A stretch of 64,000 nt of DNA, from NCBI GenBank assembly GCA_964358205.1, contig CAYHNZ010000001.1, positions 1-64,000 of the forward strand, written 5' to 3'. Every line of letters begins with the position of its first letter. Position 1 is the stretch's first letter. The notes beneath the pieces were generated by a model, which saw only the letters and a list, made by a program, of their open reading frames with translations, had not been told where the DNA came from and did not search any database. Positions 51,969 to 59,822 of the stretch are shown here, one piece after another. Source of the DNA: JANLIQ01 sp964358205. Its GTDB lineage: Bacteria > Patescibacteriota > UBA1384 > 2-12-FULL-50-11. A program made the translations under genes and the position numbers.

Positions 51969-52811
51969 ATGCAACCAGATACTACCAACGAGCCGAATTC
52001 ACCACCTGTCCCACCAGTCCAAACGGTGGCGGTCGATCCAGAGAAAAAATCCAAAATTGTCCGTTGGTTCGGTTGGTTTTTACTGGCTTTCGGTTTGGTA
52101 AGTCTTTTTGCGATGTTGAGTGATGCCTCGGACCCGAAAACCGCTCTGGGCACCGACGATCAGACTGGCTCTGATATCGGATCCTTTTGGCTTAACTTTG
52201 GCTTCATTTCAATTCTATTGATTGGAGGATCATTCTTGATTGAAAGCGGTAAACCAGTCATCAAAATTCTGCGCAAGTTCTTTATTGTCATCCCAGTACT
52301 TTTCATTATTATCTTTGCCGCCACCATTCAAGGCACATTTAATGGCCTGGTTTTTCTCGACCAAGAAATTGAGTCACAGCTCGGAGATATTCGGGTTGCC
52401 TATCAACAGCGAGCCGATCTCGTTGAACCGCTCCTGACTATCGCCCGTGAACCGCTTCAGCAAGAAAAGGATATTCAACTGACTTTAGCAAGCGCCCGAG
52501 GGAAAATTGCCACCAGCAAAAGTGTTGATGAAACCATCCAGGGTGCCAACCAATTCGAACAAACCTTGAGCAAACTAGTTTTTCTAGTCGAGCAGTACCC
52601 AACCTTACGGGAGACGAAAGAGTACCAAAATGCTCAAGTGGCTCTTGTCGATAGCACTAAATCCTTAACACTGGAGAGAAAGATATATAACGAGCGAGTA
52701 AAACAATACAATCTAATGGTCAAGTCGTTTCCGACTGTCTTACTCGCCCGAACATTTAGCTATTCGCCGCACGAGTTCTGGAACGCTACTACCAATCTTG
52801 ACAGCCAGTAA
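51969..52811 (+). CDS. LemA-like membrane protein
   Basis: 280 residues. Pro-rich cytosolic N-terminus, then three membrane segments (FGWFLLAFGLVSLFAML; FWLNFGFISILLIGGSFLI; FFIVIPVLFIIIFAATIQG). The C-terminal helical bundle follows: VAYQQRADLVEPLLTIARE, TLSKLVFLVEQYPTLRETKE and ERVKQYNLMVKSFPTVLLAR, the LemA family pattern (R-x2-L-x-P-L, YNxxVxxFP). LemA proteins normally have one N-terminal helix; the two added helices are unusual. Family function is unknown, with links to membrane stress and peptidoglycan sensing. Encoded alone. Confidence 0.85.
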   Translation: MQPDTTNEPNSPPVPPVQTVAVDPEKKSKIVRWFGWFLLAFGLVSLFAMLSDASDPKTALGTDDQTGSDIGSFWLNFGFISILLIGGSFLIESGKPVIKILRKFFIVIPVLFIIIFAATIQGTFNGLVFLDQEIESQLGDIRVAYQQRADLVEPLLTIAREPLQQEKDIQLTLASARGKIATSKSVDETIQGANQFEQTLSKLVFLVEQYPTLRETKEYQNAQVALVDSTKSLTLERKIYNERVKQYNLMVKSFPTVLLARTFSYSPHEFWNATTNLDSQ

Positions 52812-52848
52812 GTCCAGCCAAAATTAACCTAGAAAATATTGGCTGGCG

Positions 52849-54564
52849 TCAACGAGCAACCGAGTAAATCATATTCATTAAGCGCCAGCTCTTTTGTTCG
52901 CTATAGAGAGTGGGGTCGTATACACCAACCGAATTGCGTTCAAAATATTTGTAGCGGTGCTCGACGGTGGCCGGATCGGTGCTCAAAGCTAGTTTGTAGA
53001 GGGCGTCGGCGATTATTAGTAGGTCGGGATTTAGAGCCGACAGGCTTAACACCCCGCCAGTGAAAGCCGATGGCGATCCCAAAGCAAAGGGCGGGTCGCC
53101 GTAGGCCGGATTACCGCCGTAATTGACTCGATACCAACCGTTGGCGTTAGCGTAGTTAGTAAAAAGCGGTCGATCAAAGTTGCCGTTAAAAGTGCTGTAG
53201 GCGAACTGATTAGTAAACCCCCTCATCTGATTGTCGCTGGGAAATTGGCTACCGACCAGCGAGCGAGCGCTGTAAAGGGCTTGCAACATAAAAAGATAGC
53301 GACGGTTGTGGCTACTGTCGCCACTAACGCCCGCAACCGGCGATTTTTGGTTATCGTTTGGTTTCGTTTCGCTGGTGTAGCCGGCATAGGCAAAGTCCGG
53401 GTGGTCGGTCCAAATACCGGCATCAAAAAACATTCCGGCTACTGTTGCCCCGGTTAAATTTCGTAAGCTCGTGACGGTTATACGAGTTTCTAAGAGTCGA
53501 GACGCCAGGCTGGTGAAATCGAGAAGTTTTTGACGGTCGGGAGCGCTAAGACTGACGAAAGCGGCATCATCAGCTTGAGCTTGCAAAAGGAGGGCGTTGC
53601 TAGCGACCATCCAAACTAATCGATCAAGAATCGCCCGACGGTAACTAGGAGAAGTGCCTTGAGTTTTGTTGATTAAGCACTGGCTGTAATTAAAGTAGTT
53701 ATCGGGATGGGGACAGACAGTGAAGGGGTAATCAAAAACTTTAGGACCGTATTCCCAACGGAGTAATTGATCTTGAACGATGATCGGTAAAAAACGCTGG
53801 ACATAATTGGTCATCACTGCAGTACGTTGGGCTGGTGGAGTGTCGGCAATTAGACTGATGACTTTGGCGTGAACATAGGTAAATTGAGTCGTGTCAATAA
53901 TTTGCTCGTTATACGGAGCGTTATACGGCGTGCCGTTAGCGACATTTTTCCAGACCCGAAAACCGTCGATGCTGGTCAGTCCTTTTTCGCTTTCCATTAG
54001 CACCCGGGCCAGATAGTCGAGTTTGCCGTAATCACGACAGGCACCGATCATACTAAGGGTATTATCAACTAACGGTTCAAACTGGTAGAGCAGAGCAGAA
54101 TTATAAGTTTTATTGTAAAGACGAATCGTATTATTCAAATAACTGGTTCCCGGAGTACCGAACTGCTCTTGTTGGTAATAATTCCAGATGGCGTCAGCCT
54201 TCGCTCTGGCTGTTGGCGGTAGACAAGTGGCAAAGTTGAAAGATGAGAATACCTTATCATTAGAACCACCGCCTCCAGAACCACCACCGTTTTCATTACC
54301 CGAATCGTTTCCCGAGCCACCATTATTTCCACCGGTTGAATTATCTGTCGATTGATTTTTATTAGTCTTGGAGTTATTACCCGAACTAGTAGAATCTGGG
54401 GATGATTCGGAAAGAGCTGGCTGATCAAAGGTCAACGGGTCGAGTACGACATTGCTTGGGCTATCGTCCTTTTTCCAGCCGAAAACACCGACCGCGACAA
54501 CGGTTAAGATCAGCAGCCAACCCAGCGCTGTTCCCACGACTAGGCGGCGAACTCTATGCTTCAT
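52849..54564 (-). CDS. Large signal-anchored ectoprotein, unrecognised helical domain
   Basis: 571 residues. An N-terminal signal anchor (LVVGTALGWLLILTVVAVGVF) is followed by a 70-residue Ser/Asn/Gly-rich spacer (about 48-105). A globular domain of about 465 residues then has helical repeats (KADAIWNYYQQEQF, YLARVLMESEKGL, YRRAILDRLVWMVASNALLL, RYLFMLQALYSARSLVG). Trp/Tyr/Asn-rich loops (WYRVNYGGNPAYGDPPF) separate them. The overall look resembles (alpha/alpha)6 toroid carbohydrate-active enzymes, but I see no diagnostic motif. Four Cys are present. The ectodomain on a flexible linker suggests contact with host or environmental polymer. Confidence 0.6.
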   Translation of the reverse strand: MKHRVRRLVVGTALGWLLILTVVAVGVFGWKKDDSPSNVVLDPLTFDQPALSESSPDSTSSGNNSKTNKNQSTDNSTGGNNGGSGNDSGNENGGGSGGGGSNDKVFSSFNFATCLPPTARAKADAIWNYYQQEQFGTPGTSYLNNTIRLYNKTYNSALLYQFEPLVDNTLSMIGACRDYGKLDYLARVLMESEKGLTSIDGFRVWKNVANGTPYNAPYNEQIIDTTQFTYVHAKVISLIADTPPAQRTAVMTNYVQRFLPIIVQDQLLRWEYGPKVFDYPFTVCPHPDNYFNYSQCLINKTQGTSPSYRRAILDRLVWMVASNALLLQAQADDAAFVSLSAPDRQKLLDFTSLASRLLETRITVTSLRNLTGATVAGMFFDAGIWTDHPDFAYAGYTSETKPNDNQKSPVAGVSGDSSHNRRYLFMLQALYSARSLVGSQFPSDNQMRGFTNQFAYSTFNGNFDRPLFTNYANANGWYRVNYGGNPAYGDPPFALGSPSAFTGGVLSLSALNPDLLIIADALYKLALSTDPATVEHRYKYFERNSVGVYDPTLYSEQKSWRLMNMIYSVAR

Positions 54565-54711
54565 TTCGGAGAAAACGAGCTAATATGATGAGAGGCATGT
54601 CTCAATTGTAAATGGCTTCATCCCTGATGGCAAAAAAGAACCATGGGGTTTTTTAACTTAAATAAATATCCTCGCGGCCAGCCGCCGAGGTTTCTTGCAA
54701 AAAATCAAATT
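54565..54711. other. Intergenic with one hairpin
   Basis: CCTCGCGGCCAGCCGCCGAGG forms a near-perfect hairpin at about 54670-54690. No ORF is seen. It lies upstream of the 52849-54564 gene on its strand. Confidence 0.45.
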
Positions 54712-54748
54712 AAAAAAAGCGGCTCAATTACAGGGTAATCGAGCCGCG
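54712..54748 (-). terminator. Intrinsic terminator of the frameshifted TolB/CsgG-like gene
   Basis: GCGGCTCAATTA-CAGGG-TAATCGAGCCGC; on the minus strand followed by TTTTTTTAATTTG. Confidence 0.9.
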
Positions 54749-54754
54749 AGACAT

Positions 54755-55466
54755 TCACTTGCCAATCTTATTCATGTTAGGTTGAGCTGTTAGCCAAGTC
54801 TCCAGGGCCTTGGACAGCGACAGTTGACCAGAGCGCTCCATGTGGGGAGTTTTGGGTCCGCCAGAGAAGACGCTGATGGGCACAATCAAAAGAGTTACCG
54901 CCGTTTTCCAGCCAGGTTCTTTCTCTGTGCTGTCGGACCTAACCTTGTCGGCTTTGAGGGAAAACTCGGATTTAGCGACATCGACGATCCAGAGGTCGAC
55001 CGTACTGTGGGCTTTCGTCTTTGGCCCCAAGAAGATCCACTGGGGAACGGATGTTCCAATGGCAACGAGAGACAGCCACATAATCAACATCCAGCTTCTT
55101 GCCTAAGGCTACCAGTTGGGTGGCATCGGGCATGATGAAAGCCTCGGTGTTGAAAACAGCGCCTCCTAACATCTGCCAGCTAGCGTTTACCTTGGCCTGG
55201 TCGACGGTGACGATGCCGAGCTTCTCGAAGGCACCGAAGAGCGCCTTGTGATAGGTCTCGACGGCCTTGTTGTCAGTGCCAACTTCTCTTTCTTGTCCTT
55301 TGTCTGTTTCTTGAAACATTAAGGGCAGAACGGCGACGGTCTTGATCTTAGCGGCTTCTCCCTTAGCTGGAGTGCCGATTTTCTGGGCCGATGCCGAAGT
55401 TGCGAGCAACAGGGTGCCGAGCAACGCCACGGCCAGTGTGAAACAAGTTTTTCTGATCATAGTCAT
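54755..55466 (-). pseudogene. TolB-N/CsgG-like exported protein, frameshifted
   Basis: The first frame (from 55466) gives a signal peptide (LAVALLGTLLLATSASAQ), then KTVAVLPLMFQE, LFGAFEKLGIVTVDQAKVN and LGKKLDVDYVAVS, the same fold order as the gene at 48435. Near 55070-55080, in a CTCTC-containing stretch, the sense continues in another frame as LVAIGTSVPQWIFLGPKTKA and STVDLWIVDVAKSEFSLKAD, ending NKIGK at 54755. Joined, they make about 236 residues. AAGGAG lies upstream of the ATG and a perfect terminator lies after the stop, so the gene was recently intact; a sequencing error in the CT run is possible. Confidence 0.75.
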
Positions 55467-55537
55467 GTGAGATACGCTCCTTAAAAAGGATCAGGATTAT
55501 CTTAATGCTCTTTGCAATATTAAGCAAGGGTTCTCTT

Positions 55538-55610
55538 GGTACTTTTCTGGCAATCTGGGGGTAAGATGTTTCCGCCGTCCGCCAGCCAGCGGAGGAGGAC
55601 GGCAGAGTCT
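55538..55610 (+). repeat. Dispersed promoter-palindrome repeat, copy R1
   Basis: TTTTCTGGCAATCTGGGGGT then AAGATGTTTCCGCC followed by a CCGCCAGCCAGCGGAGG palindrome variant. It matches R2 and R3 through GATGTTTCCGCC and then diverges. Confidence 0.75.
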
Positions 55611-55623
55611 AACCTTACTTTCG

Positions 55624-55938
55624 CTAAGCTAGTGGCAAACCGGTGCGTTTAATTTCCGTAGCGAAGAAATTTAGACGGTCGTCAAAATCCGTGCTTCGAA
55701 TCGGATGAGGCTCGATCATATCGGTCTGGTCATTGCGAAGATTCATTAACCGAACTCTTTCGGCTTGACGGTCATCGCTGAAATCCGCCGAGACGACACA
55801 AAGATCGATGTCACTGTCTATGTGTTCAGTGCCCTTGGTTCGTGAGCCGAAAATATAAGCTCGTTCCGGGTTGATGCCCGAGTTTCGAACCAGTTGCAGA
55901 TAGAGTTCGGCTGTTTTTAAAGTCTCTGATTTAGTCAT
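55624..55938 (-). CDS. MNT-type minimal nucleotidyltransferase
   Basis: 104 residues. AYIFGSRTKGTEHIDSDIDL carries the GSR-x-x-G and DxD catalytic motifs of the Pol-beta minimal nucleotidyltransferases, with MIEPHP as the third acidic strand. Such proteins usually pair with HEPN partners as toxin-antitoxin (MNT AMPylates HEPN). A typical HEPN gene is absent; a 35-codon ORF overlaps its start instead. Confidence 0.85.
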   Translation of the reverse strand: MTKSETLKTAELYLQLVRNSGINPERAYIFGSRTKGTEHIDSDIDLCVVSADFSDDRQAERVRLMNLRNDQTDMIEPHPIRSTDFDDRLNFFATEIKRTGLPLA

Positions 55939-56038
55939 TAATCTTTTGGGCGAAGGAAAGGTAGAATTCCTCCACCACCTTCAGCCATTTTTCAGCGTAC
56001 TGCTCGGTTGCTTTCAGGAAGACATCCCATTCTGTCAT
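55931..56038 (-). CDS. 35-residue ORF coupled to the nucleotidyltransferase
   Basis: ATG 56038 to TAA 55931 reads MTEWDVFLKATEQYAEKW followed by LKVVEEFYLSFAQKIND. It overlaps the nucleotidyltransferase ATG by 8 nt. The peptide is a single amphipathic helix pair with conserved-looking Trp and aromatic spacing. It could be a reduced partner peptide. It is too short to assign to HEPN. Confidence 0.5.
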   Translation of the reverse strand: MTEWDVFLKATEQYAEKWLKVVEEFYLSFAQKIND

Positions 56039-56082
56039 TTTCTAATTTGAGTTTAACAAAAGGGGTCGCCCAAAGCCAGTCA

Positions 56083-56150
56083 TTTTCTGGTAATCTGGGG
56101 GTAAGATGTTTCCGCCGGCTGGCGGAGTGATTTTTGAAGGCGAAAGTTGA
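56083..56150 (+). repeat. Dispersed promoter-palindrome repeat, copy R2
   Basis: TTTTCTGGTAATCTGGGGGT (56084-56103 region) with an extended -10 (TGGTAATCT), then ATG in AAGATG, then palindrome CCGCCGGCTGGCGG. From that ATG a 14-codon ORF (MFPPAGGVIFEGES) ends in TGA. R3 conserves the same ORF. Confidence 0.8.
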
Positions 56151-56216
56151 GAGGGTTGCGAATCTTCAGGGAAAAAGAGAACCGCCCCCTAACGCCTAAC
56201 GGTCCTTAAGTATTGT

Positions 56217-56786
56217 CTATTTCTTCTTGCCCGTGACAAAATATAAACCACGCTGGATACCGTCATATTTACTAGAAATTGCAGTGAAGACTTCTTCTGT
56301 AGAAAGGACTCGGAAAAAAGGCAACTCGGGGTTGCCAACAGTGAATGTGTCTTTTTCGCTGTTGTAGGCTATTAATAGTGAAAAATGTCCGTAACCTTTT
56401 TCGGAACCGTAGATACCCGTGTGATAGCGAAGGATGACGTCATAGTTCGATTCTTGTCCAAAAAGGAATCTACTAATTAGATTCTCCCTATCCTTAGGAA
56501 TAATTTGCCCCGAAATTGATAGAGGGATGCTATGGGATCGAAAAAAGTTATTTATTGAGTATTTTTTCTTCTCAATCTGGGTGCCATAACCCTCCCTGGG
56601 CTCGGAGGCAAGAAACTTAATCTGGGGGTGCTTGAACCTAGAGCGTCCTTTTTCGGGCAAACGTAAACCCAGTTCAGCACCAATCGTCTCTTGGTCGAGA
56701 ATGTCCAGCTTCCGTCGGTAGAGTATCCACTGAAGGGTGGCTGGGACGCAACAATACGGCAGTTGATAAAATGGGCGGTAGTCCAT
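56217..56786 (-). CDS. C39-like (papain-fold) cysteine peptidase or acyltransferase
   Basis: 189 residues, no signal peptide. FYQLPYCCVPATLQWILYR gives the nucleophile Cys followed by P-A in the C39-type N-terminal helix. GYGHFSLLIAYNSEKDTF gives the His on the central strand, and TVGNPELPFFRV the Asn/Asp-type position. This is the Cys-His-Asn/Asp order of Peptidase C39-like and BtrH-N-type domains. TATAAT with CGTATAATACG symmetry lies 8 nt before the ATG. It is neighbour to an M14-type deacylase and an adenylate-forming enzyme, which suggests small peptide or amide metabolism; this is inference. Confidence 0.5.
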   Translation of the reverse strand: MDYRPFYQLPYCCVPATLQWILYRRKLDILDQETIGAELGLRLPEKGRSRFKHPQIKFLASEPREGYGTQIEKKKYSINNFFRSHSIPLSISGQIIPKDRENLISRFLFGQESNYDVILRYHTGIYGSEKGYGHFSLLIAYNSEKDTFTVGNPELPFFRVLSTEEVFTAISSKYDGIQRGLYFVTGKKK

Positions 56787-56800
56787 ACATACGTATTATA

Positions 56801-56835
56801 CGAAAAAGAGGGACGCTACCACGGAGGAGCGTCCC
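56801..56835 (-). terminator. Intrinsic terminator downstream of the aspartoacylase-like gene
   Basis: GGGACGCT-ACCACGGAGG-AGCGTCCC; on the minus strand followed by CTCTTTTTC. Confidence 0.8.
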
Positions 56836-56953
56836 TTGTCGATGCTGGCCGAGCTTAGCCCATGTCGCCTTCGGAGCCACCTTCGCAGCTTGTCCGGCTG
56901 TTTAGTGCGCTTTGCCCCGATCGCCAATACGGGTGTCCCAAGAGGGATGCCCG

Positions 56954-57766
56954 CTATTTTATAAGACGGCCAATTACGCAGGCCTCTTGCCCGATTTCGG
57001 TATTTGGTCGAGGGAAAATTATGTACTCGCCCTCTCTGGCTACATATTTAATCTCGCCATCAGTGGCAAAGATCTTGCCCGTTTCGAGTTTATCGAAGTT
57101 TTGGTACTCCTTGTCGAACGCGAATCGAGAGCTAGTTTTTTTAATAAAACGGTCCACGTTAATGTGTAGCCGACTCCTAAGTGTATCTTCGGGAAGTGAA
57201 GCGATGATACCGAAATAGCCCAAAAACTGCAGGATGGTTTTTTCGGCCAAGCCGATATATTTTTCTGGGTAGAAATTGGACCCACATTCGGCGCAGATGG
57301 CTATTTTATTCTGCGCGTGCATATATCCGTCGGTCCCGCCTGGTTCTGATACAGACCAACCAGAGGAAATGATCTCAAAATTAAATTTGCAGGCTAAATC
57401 AAACGACTCTTTCTCGCAGATAAGGAATGGTCGATCTTCCGGACCGTTGTAACCATGTAGATCTAGTAATGCGTCGCAGCCGTCGAGTAGTTTCATCAGC
57501 TCTCGAGCCAAGCCGTCCTCATAGACGGCTCCAGTATTTCCATTAATGAAACAACGATTGAGATTTTTTTCGGTAAAACGAACGTTCTGCTCGACAGCTT
57601 TAGGGTTAGCAATGACGAAATGAACAGTACCCGCATCAATTCGCAGGGCTCCTATTAGTTTCGTGACAGCCAGTACGCCTGCTGGCTCATTCCCATGGAT
57701 ACCAGCAAAAACGGCAACGGTTCGGCCAGGTAGTTTTCCACGAACCGTCGTAATCTCAGGATTCAT
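56954..57766 (-). CDS. Succinylglutamate desuccinylase/aspartoacylase-family zinc enzyme (M14-like)
   Basis: 270 residues. VAVFAGIHGNEPAGVLAV contains the H-G-x-E zinc motif. RFTEKNLNRCF gives the N-L-N-R-x-F motif that binds the carboxylate. ALLDLHGYNGPEDRP supplies the second zinc His, and AICAECGSN the catalytic Glu. Family members hydrolyse N-acyl amino acids, for example N-acetylaspartate or N-succinylglutamate. TAGAAT overlaps the upstream ATG at 57775 and lies 7 nt before ATG 57766, so I choose 57766 (leaderless). The C-terminal beta domain (IKYVAREGEYIIFPRPN) is typical. Confidence 0.85.
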   Translation of the reverse strand: MNPEITTVRGKLPGRTVAVFAGIHGNEPAGVLAVTKLIGALRIDAGTVHFVIANPKAVEQNVRFTEKNLNRCFINGNTGAVYEDGLARELMKLLDGCDALLDLHGYNGPEDRPFLICEKESFDLACKFNFEIISSGWSVSEPGGTDGYMHAQNKIAICAECGSNFYPEKYIGLAEKTILQFLGYFGIIASLPEDTLRSRLHINVDRFIKKTSSRFAFDKEYQNFDKLETGKIFATDGEIKYVAREGEYIIFPRPNTEIGQEACVIGRLIK

Positions 57767-57892
57767 AGTACGCATTCTAGCCCCTCGAGTAATTCTTTTC
57801 CAGCCCAGTACTAACGAGCTATCAAGCCCTGCTTGTGATTCCGCGCAATCTTATGCCCAAGCTCGTGGTATTCAGGTAATCTGAGAATCATA

Positions 57893-58366
57893 ATGTTACC
57901 AGCCCTCTACATAATGTGCGGCCTGCCCTACTCCGGAAAAACGGTACTCGCCAAGAAATTAAGTAAGAAATACGGCTGGAAACTGGTGGAAATCGATGGA
58001 ATCAAGGCACGACATGGTTTTGCTGGCATATGGCAAGATATGAAGATGAAAGATTGGGATGAGATTTTTAGTGAATCATTCGAAGTCGTCCGAAACGAAC
58101 TAGGAGCAGGTAGAAGTATTATTTATGACTCGGCTAATCTAACCAGGGAAAGCCGGGACAGACTGAAGAATATAGCGAAGGAGTCTAGTGCTGAGGCGAG
58201 ACTGATTTTTCTTGATATTCCAACGGAAGAAGCCATCTCTCGATGGCGGGAGAATGAAAAAGCAAAGTTTCGACATCACCTACCGGAGTGGGCTTTGAAG
58301 GCCGCAATTAAAACATATCAGCCACCGACTACTGATGAGATGCCTGTTTCTCTTGACCTGCCTTAG
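57893..58366 (+). CDS. P-loop nucleotide kinase (zeta-toxin/PNK-like AAA_33)
   Basis: 157 residues. The Walker A is MCGLPYSGKTVLAKKLS. VEIDGIKARHG is the usual Asp after strand 2. IIYDSANLTRESRDRL is the Walker B-like strand with the NLTRESR motif common in zeta-toxin/polynucleotide-kinase-type proteins. ARLIFLDIPTEEAISRW is the strand before the lid Arg. Substrate unknown (RNA end, sugar, amino sugar). TAATCT of an extended -10 (AGGTAATCTG) lies 10 nt upstream of the ATG. Confidence 0.75.
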   Translation: MLPALYIMCGLPYSGKTVLAKKLSKKYGWKLVEIDGIKARHGFAGIWQDMKMKDWDEIFSESFEVVRNELGAGRSIIYDSANLTRESRDRLKNIAKESSAEARLIFLDIPTEEAISRWRENEKAKFRHHLPEWALKAAIKTYQPPTTDEMPVSLDLP

Positions 58367-58385
58367 TCCTGGACAAAATCCTTTT

Positions 58386-59066
58386 TTACACCAAGGCAAG
58401 CCCTTTTTCTATGAAGACATTGATATCAGAGTAATGCGGGGTCAGCTTTTTCTGTAGATCGACTAGGTTCGGATAGTTGTGGTCGGTGTACGCGCCGGAG
58501 CGATTCCATGGCCAAAAAGTTTTCATGATGGGATCGAGGCCGGTGATGGCGAAAGCATAGACTTCCGCTAGTTTCCAAATTATTTGATCTGAAACTCCAG
58601 GATTCTTAGTGCGCATCCGCGAAAAGAAATGCGAAATGATTAGTTCGTGAGCAGTGATGCGTCGCTGTTCTCGAGCGTCTTTGTCCCAAATCCGCACCAC
58701 TTTGTTACCGCCCCAGTTACTGATCCCGGGGTGGAAAAGACTGACGACACATTCGTAATGTTTGTGGGCGAGCGGAAACCTGGTTAGTTCAGCCAAGCGC
58801 TCGAAAAACTTCTGGTCAATCTCGTCCCAACCGCGTTGATACGTCCCAATAACTTCGTCGAGCTTATTCCCGATTTCGAGATATCGCTTATTGGCGACTG
58901 TCTTGGCGAGTAATTTGTCACCATTAGCGATTTTCTTAGAGTCTTCTGCTGAAATTTTCATAGTTTCGGCGTACTCCAAAACACCTTGCTCGCTCCGCCC
59001 TTTAAGCATCACAACAATCATCTCCGTATCGTATTTTTGGTCTTTGATAAACCGCAGTAGCGACAT
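58386..59066 (-). CDS. Hypothetical protein, degenerate zincin-like
   Basis: 226 residues, cytosolic. The helical N-terminus (about 1-95) precedes HYECVVSLFHPGISNW and RRITAHELIISHFFSRM, then QIIWKLAEVYAFAITGLDP. The AHELI helix resembles the HExxH helix of the gene at 62518 (LTHELIHCYI), but the second His is displaced by two residues, so zinc binding is doubtful. Both share a following helix with an acidic residue. TAAGAT lies 6 nt before the ATG (minus strand). Family not recognised. Confidence 0.55.
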   Translation of the reverse strand: MSLLRFIKDQKYDTEMIVVMLKGRSEQGVLEYAETMKISAEDSKKIANGDKLLAKTVANKRYLEIGNKLDEVIGTYQRGWDEIDQKFFERLAELTRFPLAHKHYECVVSLFHPGISNWGGNKVVRIWDKDAREQRRITAHELIISHFFSRMRTKNPGVSDQIIWKLAEVYAFAITGLDPIMKTFWPWNRSGAYTDHNYPNLVDLQKKLTPHYSDINVFIEKGLALV

Positions 59067-59126
59067 ATAGCAATCTTACTCCTTAGGGCTTCACGGATAA
59101 ACCCATTTCTTTTTAAGCCAATTCGG

Positions 59127-59205
59127 TACTTTTCTGGTAATCTGGGGGTAAGATGTTTCCGCCGGCTGGCGGAGTCATTATTGAAGGCGAAAGTTGACTT
59201 GTCCT
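59127..59205 (+). repeat. Dispersed promoter-palindrome repeat, copy R3
   Basis: TTTTCTGGTAATCTGGGGGT, then ATG and palindrome CCGCCGGCTGGCGG, as R2. The 14-codon ORF reads MFPPAGGVIIEGES; one silent and one Phe-to-Ile change separate it from R2. Confidence 0.8.
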
Positions 59206-59337
59206 CCGAAGCCTCGGCGAAGGTGGGGAAAGCTGTTAACCGTTCCGCCGGCTGGCGGAGACAAGATGGCGGGAACGGGTTAGAAGGTTCGGGAGTATGA
59301 GGGTGTAATTTTGTATTGATAAAATTAGATCACGGCT
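59206..59337. other. Intergenic with second CCGCCGGCTGGCGG palindrome
   Basis: AACCGTTCCGCCGGCTGGCG at about 59236-59255 with a symmetric flank GGGAACGGGTT. TAAAAT near 59317 may be the -10 of the next gene. Confidence 0.5.
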
Positions 59338-59757
59338 ATGGATACTATTAAGATATATCGAGCTAAGACTGGGCGATGGGGCGGAACGAGCTTTGACGAA
59401 CTAATTAAAAAAACTCGTCGCTTGTTTAAGGAGATTGAAAGTAATCCGAGACGAAAGCTACATATCCGTTCGGCGTATTTCAAGAAGGAGAAAATATTCT
59501 TTGATTATTTCTGGCCACACCTTAATCAAAAACCACCTCGCCAGCGCCAGAAAAGATTAGCCTACTTGGAATGTGGTATTGAGTTACTCCAAAATTCTCA
59601 TCACGCTCCGACATCAAAAGCAAATCCCAATAGGAAGTCTGAACTTTTGCACCGCTTTGCGGGAGTAACCAAAGACGACGAACTATTTTTTGTGCAAGTC
59701 AAAGAAGATACTAAAACCAAGAAAAAGTTTCTAATGTCAGTTTTTCCACCAGACTAA
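59338..59757 (+). CDS. Hypothetical basic protein, possible barnase/RelE-like nuclease fold
   Basis: 139 residues, very basic. FDELIKKTRRLFKEIE forms the first helix. RRKLHIRSAYFKKEKIFFDY and QRQKRLAYLECGIELLQNS lead to a C-terminal sheet LLHRFAGVTKDDELFFVQVK and FLMSVFPPD. The HRFAGVTKDG-type strand pair ending in xMSxFP resembles phage-associated barnase/EndoU/ColicinE5/RelE-like proteins. No antitoxin gene is adjacent. Not verified. Confidence 0.5.
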   Translation: MDTIKIYRAKTGRWGGTSFDELIKKTRRLFKEIESNPRRKLHIRSAYFKKEKIFFDYFWPHLNQKPPRQRQKRLAYLECGIELLQNSHHAPTSKANPNRKSELLHRFAGVTKDDELFFVQVKEDTKTKKKFLMSVFPPD

Positions 59758-59759
59758 CA

Positions 59760-59806
59760 AAAAATCCCCCGCAAGTGAGGTATATCAACCTCGTGCCGGA
59801 GATTCT
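59760..59806 (-). terminator. Probable intrinsic terminator of the Rossmann-protein gene
   Basis: CCGGCACGAGGTTGATATAC pairs with CCTCACTTGCGGG-type sequence; on the minus strand the stem is followed by GATTTTTTG. Confidence 0.65.
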
Positions 59807-59822
59807 TCTTGAACCAAAGATA

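Noticed and set aside
56862..57218. 118-codon plus-strand ORF opposite the aspartoacylase-like gene
   Set aside because: It is antisense to a conserved enzyme and lacks a promoter or recognisable domain.
55538..59205. Insertion sequence for R1-R3
   Set aside because: No transposase, no terminal inverted repeats bounding a common unit; only a short promoter-palindrome is shared.
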